This document shows, piece after piece, positions 52,400 through 59,806 of a stretch of 64,000 nt of DNA. Below the pieces are notes generated by a model. That model saw only the letters and a program-made list of their open reading frames with translations, was not told where the DNA came from and made no database searches. A program made the translations under genes and the position numbers. Each line of letters starts with the position of its first letter. Positions within the stretch are counted from its first letter, which is position 1. The stretch is from Streptomyces sp. JHA26 (GTDB taxonomy: Bacteria > Actinomycetota > Actinomycetes > Streptomycetales > Streptomycetaceae), in NCBI RefSeq assembly GCF_002005565.1, contig NZ_BDJC01000028.1:30264-94263 (forward strand), written 5' to 3'.

Positions 52400-53628
52400 T
52401 GGCAGGCACCCCCGGTTCCGCGGCCTCCACGGCAGGCGAGGCCGCCAAGAAGAACCCGCTCGCCGACGTGGCCCGGAGCGAGGCGGCCGACCGTCTGAAG
52501 GCGGAGGTCCAGGACTACCTCGCCGCCCAGGCCACACGGATGCTGACCGGCGTCGGCCGCAAGCTCGGCGAGACCACCGGCAAGCTGAACGACATAGCCG
52601 AGGGCAACAGCCCCGGCTTCGCCAAGCTCGCCCTCGACGGCGGACGCAAGCTCGCCGAGGGCAAGAGCCCGATGCGGGCCGCGTTCGAGGTCGGCGCCGG
52701 CAAGGTGAAGGACAACGTGGTCGGCGCCTTCAAGAACCTCGGCGGCGGCAAGGGCAAGAAGAAGGGCGGCGGCGGCCAGAAGCCGACCGTCATCATCGAG
52801 TACGTCGACGTCGGCGTGCCCCTGCGCACGGCCTACGACCAGTGGACCCAGTACCAGGACTTCAGCACCTTCGCCAAGGGCGTCAAGAGCGCGAACCGCG
52901 CCGACGACACCACGTCCGACTGGCAGCTGAAGGTCTTCTGGTCCAACCGCAGCTGGAAGGCGAAGACCACCGAGCAGGTGCCCGACGACCGGATCTCCTG
53001 GACGTCGGAGGGCGCCAAAGGCACCACCAAGGGCGTCGTCAGCTTCCACAAGCTCGCCGACAACCTGACCCGCGTCATCCTGGTCATCGAGTACTACCCC
53101 AGCGGTCTGTTCGAGAAGACCGGCAACATCTGGCGCGCCCAGGGCCGCCGGGCCCGCCTCGACCTGAAGAACTTCGTCCGCCACATCACCCTCAAGGGCG
53201 AGGCGGAGGACGGCTGGCGCGGCGAGATCCGCGACGGCGAGGTCGTCCGCAGCCACGAGGACGCGGTCGCGGAGGAGGAGCGGGAGAACCAGGAGGGCGA
53301 GGAGGACCACGAGGGCGAGGAGCCGGAGGCCCGGGAGGGCGACGGGTCCGAGGACTCCGAGGAGGCGGAGGAGGCCTACGACGAGGACGACGAGGACGCT
53401 CCGTACGCCGAGGACGAGACGGAGGAGGACTCCGACGAGCCCGAGGACTCCGAGGACTCCGAGGAGGACGGCTACGAGGAGGAGCCCGAGGACGAGTACG
53501 AGGAGGACGAGGAGGACGAGGAGGACGAGGAGGAGCCCGAGGACGAGTACGCGTCCCGCGGTGAGTACGAGGACGAAGGCGAATACGAGGACGAGTACGA
53601 GGACGCCGACCGCGGGAGCCGTCGATGA
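52399..53628 (+). CDS. gvpZ: Gas vesicle protein GvpZ: SRPBCC domain with long acidic tail
   Basis: 409 residues in three parts. Residues 1-115 are an amphipathic helical region (VARSEAADRLKAEVQDYLA, GFAKLALDGGRKLAEGKSP) ending in a Lys-Gly linker. Residues about 128-275 are a polyketide-cyclase/SRPBCC domain (VDVGVPLRTAYDQWTQYQDFSTFAKGV, then WTSEGAKGTTKGVVSF). Residues about 287-405 are almost all Glu/Asp with repeats of EDSEE, EDE and EDEYED. Its function is unknown. The tail charge is opposite to that of the GvpY tail coded next door. Start ATG at 52399 or GTG at 52396. Confidence 0.85.
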   Translation: MAGTPGSAASTAGEAAKKNPLADVARSEAADRLKAEVQDYLAAQATRMLTGVGRKLGETTGKLNDIAEGNSPGFAKLALDGGRKLAEGKSPMRAAFEVGAGKVKDNVVGAFKNLGGGKGKKKGGGGQKPTVIIEYVDVGVPLRTAYDQWTQYQDFSTFAKGVKSANRADDTTSDWQLKVFWSNRSWKAKTTEQVPDDRISWTSEGAKGTTKGVVSFHKLADNLTRVILVIEYYPSGLFEKTGNIWRAQGRRARLDLKNFVRHITLKGEAEDGWRGEIRDGEVVRSHEDAVAEEERENQEGEEDHEGEEPEAREGDGSEDSEEAEEAYDEDDEDAPYAEDETEEDSDEPEDSEDSEEDGYEEEPEDEYEEDEEDEEDEEEPEDEYASRGEYEDEGEYEDEYEDADRGSRR

Positions 53629-53951
53629 CGACTCCCAGCCGGCTGCCCGATCCCTACGGCCAGGGACAGAGCGCCAACCTCGCCGACATCCTGGAGAGGG
53701 TGCTCGACAAGGGCGTCGTCATCGCGGGCGACATCCGCATCAACCTGCTCGACATCGAGCTGCTCACGATCAAGCTGCGGCTCATCGTCGCCTCCGTCGA
53801 CAAGGCCAAGGAAATGGGCATCGACTGGTGGGAGAGCGACCCGGCGCTCTCCTCGCGCGCCCGGCGCGACGAACTGACCCGGGAGAACGCGGAGCTGCGG
53901 GCACGGCTGAGGGAGCTGGAGTCGGGCCGCGTACCGAAGGAGGAACGATGA
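53625..53951 (+). CDS. gvpJ: Gas vesicle protein GvpJ (GvpA family)
   Basis: 108 residues. The GvpA-like core is LADILERVLDKGVVIAGDIRINLLDIELLTIKLRLIVASVDKAKEMG. It is followed by DWWESDP and a charged C-terminal coiled coil (RRDELTRENAELRARLRELE). GvpJ is a minor shell-like protein thought to help start or shape vesicles. Overlaps gvpZ and gvpL by four bases. Confidence 0.9.
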   Translation: MTTPSRLPDPYGQGQSANLADILERVLDKGVVIAGDIRINLLDIELLTIKLRLIVASVDKAKEMGIDWWESDPALSSRARRDELTRENAELRARLRELESGRVPKEER

Positions 53952-54802
53952 CGGGACTGCGGTACGTCTACGCCGTCTGCCGGCCCTTCGACGTCCCCCT
54001 CCAGTCCCAGCTGACCGGGGTGGCGGGCGATCCGCCCAGGCTGTTGCCCCACCACGGCCTGATCGCCGTGGTCAGCCACGTGCCCGAGGCCGACTTCTCG
54101 GAGGAGGCGCTGCGGGCCCACCTGGAGGACCTGGACTGGCTCGCCGGGACCGCCCGCGCCCACCAGCAGGTCATCGACGCGCTCACCGTCGTCACCACGC
54201 CGCTGCCGCTCCGGCTGGCCACCGTCTTCCGGGACGACAGCGGCGTCCGCGTGATGCTGGAGGAGCGGGAGGAGGACTTCCGGCGCACCCTCGACCGGCT
54301 GGAGGGCCGGGTGGAATGGGGTGTGAAGGTGTACGTCGAGACGGAGGCCGGGCAGCCGGACCGCTCGGCGGAGCCCGCGCCGAAGCCCGTCTCGGGCCGT
54401 GACTACCTGCGGCAGCGCCGCATGCGGACGCGCGCGCACGAGGACCTGTGGGCCAGGGCCGAGGAGTTCGCGACGCGTCTGCACGCGAACCTGTCCTCCC
54501 GGGCCGACGACACGCGACTGCACGCGCCGCAGAATCCCACGCTCTCCGGCGCCGCCGGACGGAACGTCCTCAACGCCGCCTACCTGGTGCCCCGGAACGT
54601 CTCCGAGGAATTCGTGGAAATGGTGGACCGTACGAAGGACGACACTCCCGGAATGCGTGTGGAACTCACCGGCCCGTGGGCCGCCTACTCCTTCGCGGGA
54701 GAGGAAACCGCCGGCGAGAAGGCGGCGGGCGCGGAAACAGCGGGCGTCGAAACAGCGGGCGCGGAAACAGCGGGCGTCGAAACAACGGGGGAGGAGTCAT
54801 GA
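53948..54802 (+). CDS. gvpL: Gas vesicle protein GvpL (GvpF/L family) with repeat tail
   Basis: 284 residues. The family features are LRYVYAVCRPFD, GLIAVVSHVPEADFSEEALRAHLED, PLPLRLATVFRDD, and GRVEWGVKVYVE, with a C-terminal subdomain AYLVPRNVSEEFVEMVDRTKDD...VELTGPWAAYSF. It is a second GvpF-type assembly factor. The last 35 residues repeat AGAETAGVET. ATG at 53948 overlaps the gvpJ stop; the stop overlaps the gvpS start. Confidence 0.9.
   Translation: MTGLRYVYAVCRPFDVPLQSQLTGVAGDPPRLLPHHGLIAVVSHVPEADFSEEALRAHLEDLDWLAGTARAHQQVIDALTVVTTPLPLRLATVFRDDSGVRVMLEEREEDFRRTLDRLEGRVEWGVKVYVETEAGQPDRSAEPAPKPVSGRDYLRQRRMRTRAHEDLWARAEEFATRLHANLSSRADDTRLHAPQNPTLSGAAGRNVLNAAYLVPRNVSEEFVEMVDRTKDDTPGMRVELTGPWAAYSFAGEETAGEKAAGAETAGVETAGAETAGVETTGEES
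54725..54784 (+). repeat. Two 30-bp tandem units in the gvpL tail
   Basis: Two units of 30 bp (54725-54754 and 54755-54784), each coding AGAETAGVET in the disordered GvpL tail. Each unit is itself two similar 15-bp halves that differ by GCG or GTC. Confidence 0.75.
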
Positions 54803-54981
54803 CCGTCGTCGAACGCCGTGAGATCGCCCTCGTGGACCTGCTCGACCGGCTGCTGGCCGGCGGAGTGGTCATCACCGGTGACATCACGCTGCGCATCGCG
54901 GACGTCGACCTGGTCCGCATCGACCTCAACGCGTTGATCAGCTCGGTCAACCGCAACGTGCCGTCACCGTTCGGGGACTGA
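54799..54981 (+). CDS. gvpS: Gas vesicle protein GvpS (short GvpA-family)
   Basis: 60 residues, almost only the GvpA core: IALVDLLDRLLAGGVVITGDITLRIADVDLVRIDLNALISSV. It lacks the C-terminal extension of GvpA and GvpJ. It is the third shell-type paralogue of the operon and is expected to be a minor or nucleating subunit (GvpM/S role). ATG has GGGGGAGGAG upstream and overlaps the gvpL stop. Confidence 0.88.
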   Translation: MTVVERREIALVDLLDRLLAGGVVITGDITLRIADVDLVRIDLNALISSVNRNVPSPFGD

Positions 54982-54982
54982 C

Positions 54983-55276
54983 GTGAGCGATCTTCCCGAA
55001 CGCCGCAAGAGCCTCGACCTGGAACCCGACACCGTCGAGCGCGACCTGGTCAAGCTGGTGCTGACCGTCGTGGAGCTGCTGCGCCAGCTCATGGAACGCC
55101 AGGCGCTGCGCCGCGTCGACGAGGGCGACCTGAGCGAGGAGCAGGAGGAACGGATCGGGCTCACGCTGATGCTGCTCGACGACCGGATGACCGAGCTGCG
55201 CGACCGCTACGGACTGCGGCCCGAGGACCTGAACCTGGACCTCGGGCCGCTGGGACCGCTGCTGCCCCGGGAGTGA
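54983..55276 (+). CDS. gvpK: Gas vesicle protein GvpK
   Basis: 97 residues. LDLEPDTVERDLVKLVLTVVELLRQLMERQALRRVDEGDLSEEQEERIGLTLMLLDDRM, then GLRPEDLNLDLGPLGPLL, is the full GvpK pattern: a helical accessory protein needed for assembly. Start GTG one base after the gvpS stop. Its TGA (55274-55276) lies in the loop of the strong hairpin that ends the operon. Confidence 0.92.
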   Translation: MSDLPERRKSLDLEPDTVERDLVKLVLTVVELLRQLMERQALRRVDEGDLSEEQEERIGLTLMLLDDRMTELRDRYGLRPEDLNLDLGPLGPLLPRE

Positions 55277-55294
55277 GCCTCCCGGGGCAGCAGC
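55258..55294. terminator. Strong terminator closing the gvp operon
   Basis: Perfect 16-bp stem (55258-55273 with 55279-55294) and a five-base loop TGAGC. No T-run follows, as usual in Streptomyces. The left arm codes the last gvpK residues and the loop holds the gvpK stop. Being symmetric, it should also end the convergent 56-residue peptide gene, which stops 16 bases to the right. Confidence 0.75.
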
Positions 55295-55309
55295 CTCACC
55301 GCCTGTCGT

Positions 55310-55480
55310 TCACCACCTGTACCAGCGGCCTCGGCCGCCGCCTGCGGACGTCCCGCGTACCAGGAATCCCAGCAACCACAGGATGATGACCACGAGGGCG
55401 ACCCACCAGAGCACCTTCAGTGCGAATCCGGCGCCGAACAGAATGAGCGCGAGAAGCAGCACGAGGAGAAGCGGAACCAT
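55310..55480 (-). CDS. Small hydrophobic membrane peptide (56 residues)
   Basis: Reads MVPLLLVLLLALILFGAG, then FALKVLWWVALVVIILWLLG, then a Gly/Arg-rich end GGGRGRWYRW. Two transmembrane helices with a short basic tail. ATG at 55480 has AGGAGG at a good distance. Small proteins of this kind are common in Streptomyces as stress-associated hydrophobic proteins. GGGAAA with GTCT 14 bases upstream on the minus strand (about 55505-55530) loosely resembles a sigma-B-type promoter. Convergent with the gvp operon. Confidence 0.75.
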   Translation of the reverse strand: MVPLLLVLLLALILFGAGFALKVLWWVALVVIILWLLGFLVRGTSAGGGRGRWYRW

Positions 55481-55533
55481 GATGTGTACCTCCTACCGTA
55501 CTGATTTCCCGTAATGCGCCGATCAGACGTCCG

Positions 55534-56355
55534 TCAGGATTCCTTCCGGCACAGGATCTCCCCGTGCAGGACGCCGAACCAGCCCTCCGGCCGCTTCCCC
55601 CATTCCCGCCAGGCCTCCGAGACGGCCCGCAGCTCCTCCGCCGTCGCGTGGCCGCCCCGCACGGCCCGCTCTGCGTAGGCCGAGGCCAGGGTGCGGTCCG
55701 CCCACAGGCCGCTCCACCACTCCCGTTCGTCCGGTGTCGAGAAGGTCCAGGTGTCCGAGGTCGCCGTGACGTCCGTGAACCCGGCCTCCAGCGCCCACGC
55801 CTTCAGCCGGCGCCCGGCGTCCGGCTCGCCCCCGTTGGCGCGGGCCACCCTCTGGTACAGCTCCAGCCAGTCGTCCATGCCCGGGGAGGCGGGATACCAG
55901 GTCATGGCGCCGTAGTCGGCGTCGCGGACGGCGATGAACCCGTTCGGCTTCGCCACCCGCTTCATCTCGCGCAGCGCCTGCACGGGGTCGCCCACGTGCT
56001 GGAGCACCTGGTGGGCGTGGACCACGCAGAACGTGTCGTCGGGGTAGTCCAGGGCGTGCACGTCCGCCACGGCGAAGTCGGTGTTGGACAGGCCCCGCCC
56101 GGCGGCGGTGGCGCGGGCCCGTTCCACGATCTCCGGGGCCCGGTCCACGCCGGTCACGTGCCCGTCGGGCACCAGTTCCGCCAGGTCCGCGGTGATGGTG
56201 CCGGGGCCGCAGCCGATGTCCAGGATCCTCATGTGCGGCTTCAGGTGGCCGAGCAGGTACGCGGCCGAGTTGGCGGCGGTGCGCCAGGTGTGCGAGCGCA
56301 GTACGGACTCGTGGTGCCCGTGCGTGTACACGGCGGTCTCCTGCTGTCCGGACAT
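55534..56355 (-). CDS. Class I SAM-dependent methyltransferase (UbiE-like)
   Basis: 273 residues. Motif I is ILDIGCGPGTITADLAELVP, motif II VTGVDRAPEIVERAR, and post-motifs VADVHALDYPDDTFCVVHAHQVLQHV and ALREMKRVAKPNGFIAVRDADYGA. The arrangement is of the UbiE/arsenite-methyltransferase-like group. The acceptor is unknown. ATG at 56355. Head-to-tail with the small hydrophobic gene. Confidence 0.88.
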   Translation of the reverse strand: MSGQQETAVYTHGHHESVLRSHTWRTAANSAAYLLGHLKPHMRILDIGCGPGTITADLAELVPDGHVTGVDRAPEIVERARATAAGRGLSNTDFAVADVHALDYPDDTFCVVHAHQVLQHVGDPVQALREMKRVAKPNGFIAVRDADYGAMTWYPASPGMDDWLELYQRVARANGGEPDAGRRLKAWALEAGFTDVTATSDTWTFSTPDEREWWSGLWADRTLASAYAERAVRGGHATAEELRAVSEAWREWGKRPEGWFGVLHGEILCRKES

Positions 56356-56509
56356 GACTGGTCCCCTCTTCGTGACGGCCCGGCGCGCCGGTGCGCGGGG
56401 TGCGGCGCCCCCGCCCGGCGGCAGGATCACCGTACGCCCGCACATCACATGGTGAGACCAGCGTTTTGAAATGTGGACTGATGGTTCGTCAGGAAAAGCT
56501 GACGACAGG

Positions 56510-58024
56510 TCAGGAGGAGTGGTCGACCAGGTGGTTCCCGGTGAGGGGGCGGTAGACGGTGAGCGCCTCCGGGAGCTTCTCCAGGACGAGGTCGCCCTGC
56601 GTCTCGGTGATCTCCCCGTCGAACGCCAGGAGCGTCCCCGGCGCGACACCGGTCAGCCGGAGCCGGCCCACCTGCACCGCGGCGTGGGCGGGGGAGCGGG
56701 TCAGCGGTCCGGCCAGGGCCGCCGAGAGCAGCCGCAGGGCCGGCCGGCGGCCGCCGTGCACCACCCGGATGTCCAGCTGCCCGTCCGCCAGGTCCAGCCG
56801 GCGGCCCGGGGCCAGGCCCATCCGGTGGTACGTGCCGTTGCCCGCGAACAGCATCCACAGCGGACGCCTGCGCCCCTGGACCTCGGCCTCCAGCGGATGC
56901 CGGTCGGCGCGCAGCACCCGCACCGCCGCGAGCACCCCCGCCGGCCAGCCGCCGATCCGGGGCGACCAGTGCTCCCGCTCGCGCACCAGCTCCGGGTACA
57001 CACCGAGGCTGAAGGTGTTCAGGAAGGTGCCGCGCCGGTCACCGGAGGTGAACCGGCCGACGTCCACCCGCACGCCCTCGCCGCCCTCCAGCGCCCGGCA
57101 CAGGTCCTTGGCGTCCTCCACGCCCAGGTCGTGGGCGAAGTGGTTGAGCGTGCCGCCCGGCAGTACCGCCAGGGGCACACCGTGACGCATGGCGATCTCC
57201 GCCGCGGCGTTCACGGTGCCGTCGCCGCCGCAGACGCCGAGCACCACGGCCCGTTCCGCCGCCTTCTCCAGCTCCGCGCCGACGTCCTCCGGATCGCACT
57301 CCACGACCTCGGCCCGGGGCAGCGCGTCGCACAGCGCACGCACCCGGTCCGCCGTGCCGGACGCGGTGTTCGCCACCATCACCAGGCCCTCGCCGCCGGG
57401 CAGCGCCGGAACGTCGGCGCGCGGCCTGGCCGGCGGGATCAGCTGGGCACGCGTCGGCACCATGCCCCGTACGGCGAACGCGGCGACGGCGCCCAGCGCG
57501 GCCCCGGCGAGCACGTCGCTCGGGAAGTGCACACCGGTGTAGACCCGCGAGAGGGCCACCGCGCCGGCCAGCGGGGCCACCGCGGCACCCCACGCCGGTG
57601 ACTCCAGCGCGACGCCGGTCGCGAACGCGGCGGCCGACGCGGCGTGCCCCGACGGGAAGGACGTGGTGATCGGCTGCCGCTTCAGCTGCCGGGCCAGCGG
57701 CACCGGGTCCAGCACGGGCCGCGGCCGGCGGACCGAACGCTTGCCGAGCGTGTTGATCGTCAAGGAGGCCAGGCTCAGCGAGGCGAGGCCGCGGACGGCG
57801 GCGCGCCGGGACCGCGGGGTGCGGGCCGCGGCCAGCGCGGCGGCCGCCGCGAACCACAGCACGCCGTGGTTGGCGCCGCGGCTGAGCCGGGGCAGCACGG
57901 AGTCGGCGCCGGGCCAGTGCCGGGCGGCGACCGCCTCGAACACACGCTGGTCCAGCCGCAGCAGGCCGTCGCGCACCGGGTGCGGGCCGGGCGTCGGGGC
58001 GGTGAGGTCTACGTCGGGGCTCAT
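56510..58024 (-). CDS. PAP2 phosphatase fused to diacylglycerol/lipid kinase
   Basis: 504 residues. Residues 1-200 are a membrane PAP2 phosphatase with all three motifs: KRSVRRPRP, PSGHAAS and SRVYTGVHFPSD. Residues 205-495 are a DAGK-type kinase domain with the nucleotide loop VVLGVCGGDGTVNAAAEIA and PLAVLPGGTLNHFAHDLG. The two activities would remove phosphate from a lipid such as phosphatidate and add it to another or reverse it, so the fusion may set the ratio of diacylglycerol and phosphatidate or act on an undecaprenyl-type lipid. Start ATG 58024. Confidence 0.9.
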   Translation of the reverse strand: MSPDVDLTAPTPGPHPVRDGLLRLDQRVFEAVAARHWPGADSVLPRLSRGANHGVLWFAAAAALAAARTPRSRRAAVRGLASLSLASLTINTLGKRSVRRPRPVLDPVPLARQLKRQPITTSFPSGHAASAAAFATGVALESPAWGAAVAPLAGAVALSRVYTGVHFPSDVLAGAALGAVAAFAVRGMVPTRAQLIPPARPRADVPALPGGEGLVMVANTASGTADRVRALCDALPRAEVVECDPEDVGAELEKAAERAVVLGVCGGDGTVNAAAEIAMRHGVPLAVLPGGTLNHFAHDLGVEDAKDLCRALEGGEGVRVDVGRFTSGDRRGTFLNTFSLGVYPELVREREHWSPRIGGWPAGVLAAVRVLRADRHPLEAEVQGRRRPLWMLFAGNGTYHRMGLAPGRRLDLADGQLDIRVVHGGRRPALRLLSAALAGPLTRSPAHAAVQVGRLRLTGVAPGTLLAFDGEITETQGDLVLEKLPEALTVYRPLTGNHLVDHSS

Positions 58025-58147
58025 TCCCCCCGCCTACCCGGCGGACGGGGTTTCCTGCCGGGGGGCGTGCCGCCCGCGCCCCCGCCCGGCTCGTACCCGG
58101 GGATAAGCATTTGCCCGGACGGCGTCCGGAGCCGCAGAATCCGGCCC

Positions 58148-59767
58148 ATGGGTCATCTCGAAGCCGCGCACCTGGAGTACTACCTCCCCGACGGGAGGGC
58201 GCTGCTCGGCGACGTCTCCTTCCGGGTGGGGGAGGGCGCCGTCGTGGCCCTCGTCGGACCCAACGGGGCCGGCAAGACCACCCTGCTGCGCCTGCTGTCC
58301 GGGGAGCTCAAGCCGCACGGCGGTACCGTCACCGTCGGCGGCGGCCTCGGGGTGATGCGCCAGTTCGTGGGCTCCGTCCGCGACGAGACGACCGTGCGCG
58401 ACCTGCTGGTGTCCGTCGCGCCGCCCCGCATCCGCGAGGCCGCGCGCGCCGTCGACGCCGCCGAGCACGCGATCATGACGGTGGACGACGAGGCCGCCCA
58501 GATGCGCTACGCGCAGGCCCTCGCCGACTGGGCCGAGGTCCAGGGCTACGAGGCCGAGACCCTGTGGGACATCTGCACCACGGCCGCGCTCGGCGTCCCC
58601 TACGACAAGGCCCAGTGGCGACAGGTGCGCACCCTCTCCGGCGGCGAGCAGAAACGCCTCGTCCTGGAGGCGCTGCTGCGCGGCACCGACGAGGTGCTGC
58701 TGCTCGACGAGCCGGACAACTACCTCGACGTGCCCGGCAAGCGCTGGCTGGAGGAGCGGCTGGGGGAGACCCGCAAGACGGTCCTCTTCGTCTCCCACGA
58801 CCGCGAACTCCTCACCCGCGCCGCCCAGAAGATCGTCTCCGTCGAACCCGGCCCCGCGGGCGCCGACGCCTGGGTGCACGGCGGCGGGTTCGCCACCTTC
58901 CACGAGGCCCGCCGCGAGCGCTTCGCCCGCTTCGAGGAACTGCGCCGCCGCTGGGACGAGAAGCACGCGCAGCTGAAGAAGCTGGTGCTGACGCTGCGCC
59001 AGGCGGCCGCGGTCAGCCACGAGATGGCGTCCCGGTACGCGGCCGCCCAGACCCGGCTGCGCAAGTTCGAGGAGGCCGGCCCGCCGCCCGAGCCGCCCCG
59101 CGAGCAGGACATCCGGATGCGCCTGAAGGGCGGACGCACCGGCGTGCGCGCCGTCACCTGCGAGGGCCTGGAACTCACCGGCCTGATGAAGCCCTTCGAC
59201 CTGGAGGTCTTCTACGGCGAGCGGGTCGCCGTCCTCGGCTCCAACGGCTCCGGCAAGTCCCACTTCCTGCGGCTGCTGGCCGGCGACGACGTGGCGCACA
59301 CCGGGAACTGGAAACTGGGCGCGCGCGTGGTGCCCGGACACTTCGCCCAGACCCACGCCCACCCCGAGCTGCAGGGCCGCACCCTCCTGGACATCCTGTG
59401 GACGGAGCACGCCCAGGACCGGGGCGCCGCCATGTCCCGGCTGCGCCGCTACGAGCTGACCCAGCAGGCCGAGCAGTCCTTCGACCGGCTCTCCGGCGGC
59501 CAGCAGGCCCGCTTCCAGATCCTCCTGCTGGAACTCCAGGGCGTCACCGCCCTGCTGCTCGACGAGCCGACCGACAACCTCGACCTGGAGAGCGCCGAAG
59601 CCCTCCAGGAGGGCCTGGAGGGCTTCGAGGGCACCGTCCTCGCGGTCACCCACGACCGCTGGTTCGCCCGTTCCTTCGACCGCTACCTCGTCTTCGGCAG
59701 CGACGGCCGGGTCCGCGAGACACCGGAGCCGGTCTGGGACGAACGGCGGGTGGAGCGGGCCCGGTAG
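58148..59767 (+). CDS. ABC-F family ATPase
   Basis: 539 residues, two ABC domains without membrane segments. Walker A: VGPNGAGKTTLLR and LGSNGSGKSHFLR. ABC signatures: LSGGEQKRLVLEALL and LSGGQQARFQILLLE. Walker B: EVLLLDEPDNYLD and ALLLDEPTDNLD. The 60-residue linker between them is charged (RRERFARFEELRRRWDEKHAQLKKLV), the part that reaches the ribosomal peptidyl-transferase centre in ABC-F proteins. It is a translation or antibiotic-protection factor; the linker alone does not show which. Convergent with the Rv2629-like gene. Confidence 0.9.
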   Translation: MGHLEAAHLEYYLPDGRALLGDVSFRVGEGAVVALVGPNGAGKTTLLRLLSGELKPHGGTVTVGGGLGVMRQFVGSVRDETTVRDLLVSVAPPRIREAARAVDAAEHAIMTVDDEAAQMRYAQALADWAEVQGYEAETLWDICTTAALGVPYDKAQWRQVRTLSGGEQKRLVLEALLRGTDEVLLLDEPDNYLDVPGKRWLEERLGETRKTVLFVSHDRELLTRAAQKIVSVEPGPAGADAWVHGGGFATFHEARRERFARFEELRRRWDEKHAQLKKLVLTLRQAAAVSHEMASRYAAAQTRLRKFEEAGPPPEPPREQDIRMRLKGGRTGVRAVTCEGLELTGLMKPFDLEVFYGERVAVLGSNGSGKSHFLRLLAGDDVAHTGNWKLGARVVPGHFAQTHAHPELQGRTLLDILWTEHAQDRGAAMSRLRRYELTQQAEQSFDRLSGGQQARFQILLLELQGVTALLLDEPTDNLDLESAEALQEGLEGFEGTVLAVTHDRWFARSFDRYLVFGSDGRVRETPEPVWDERRVERAR

Positions 59768-59806
59768 CCGGCCGCCCGGAACACCGGAGGCCGCCGGGCG
59801 GGTGCG

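Noticed and set aside
52080..53620. GA-rich repetitive DNA in gvpY and gvpZ as a non-coding satellite
   Set aside because: The frame stays open in both genes and repeats are at the level of charged residues, with synonymous variation, so it is coding.
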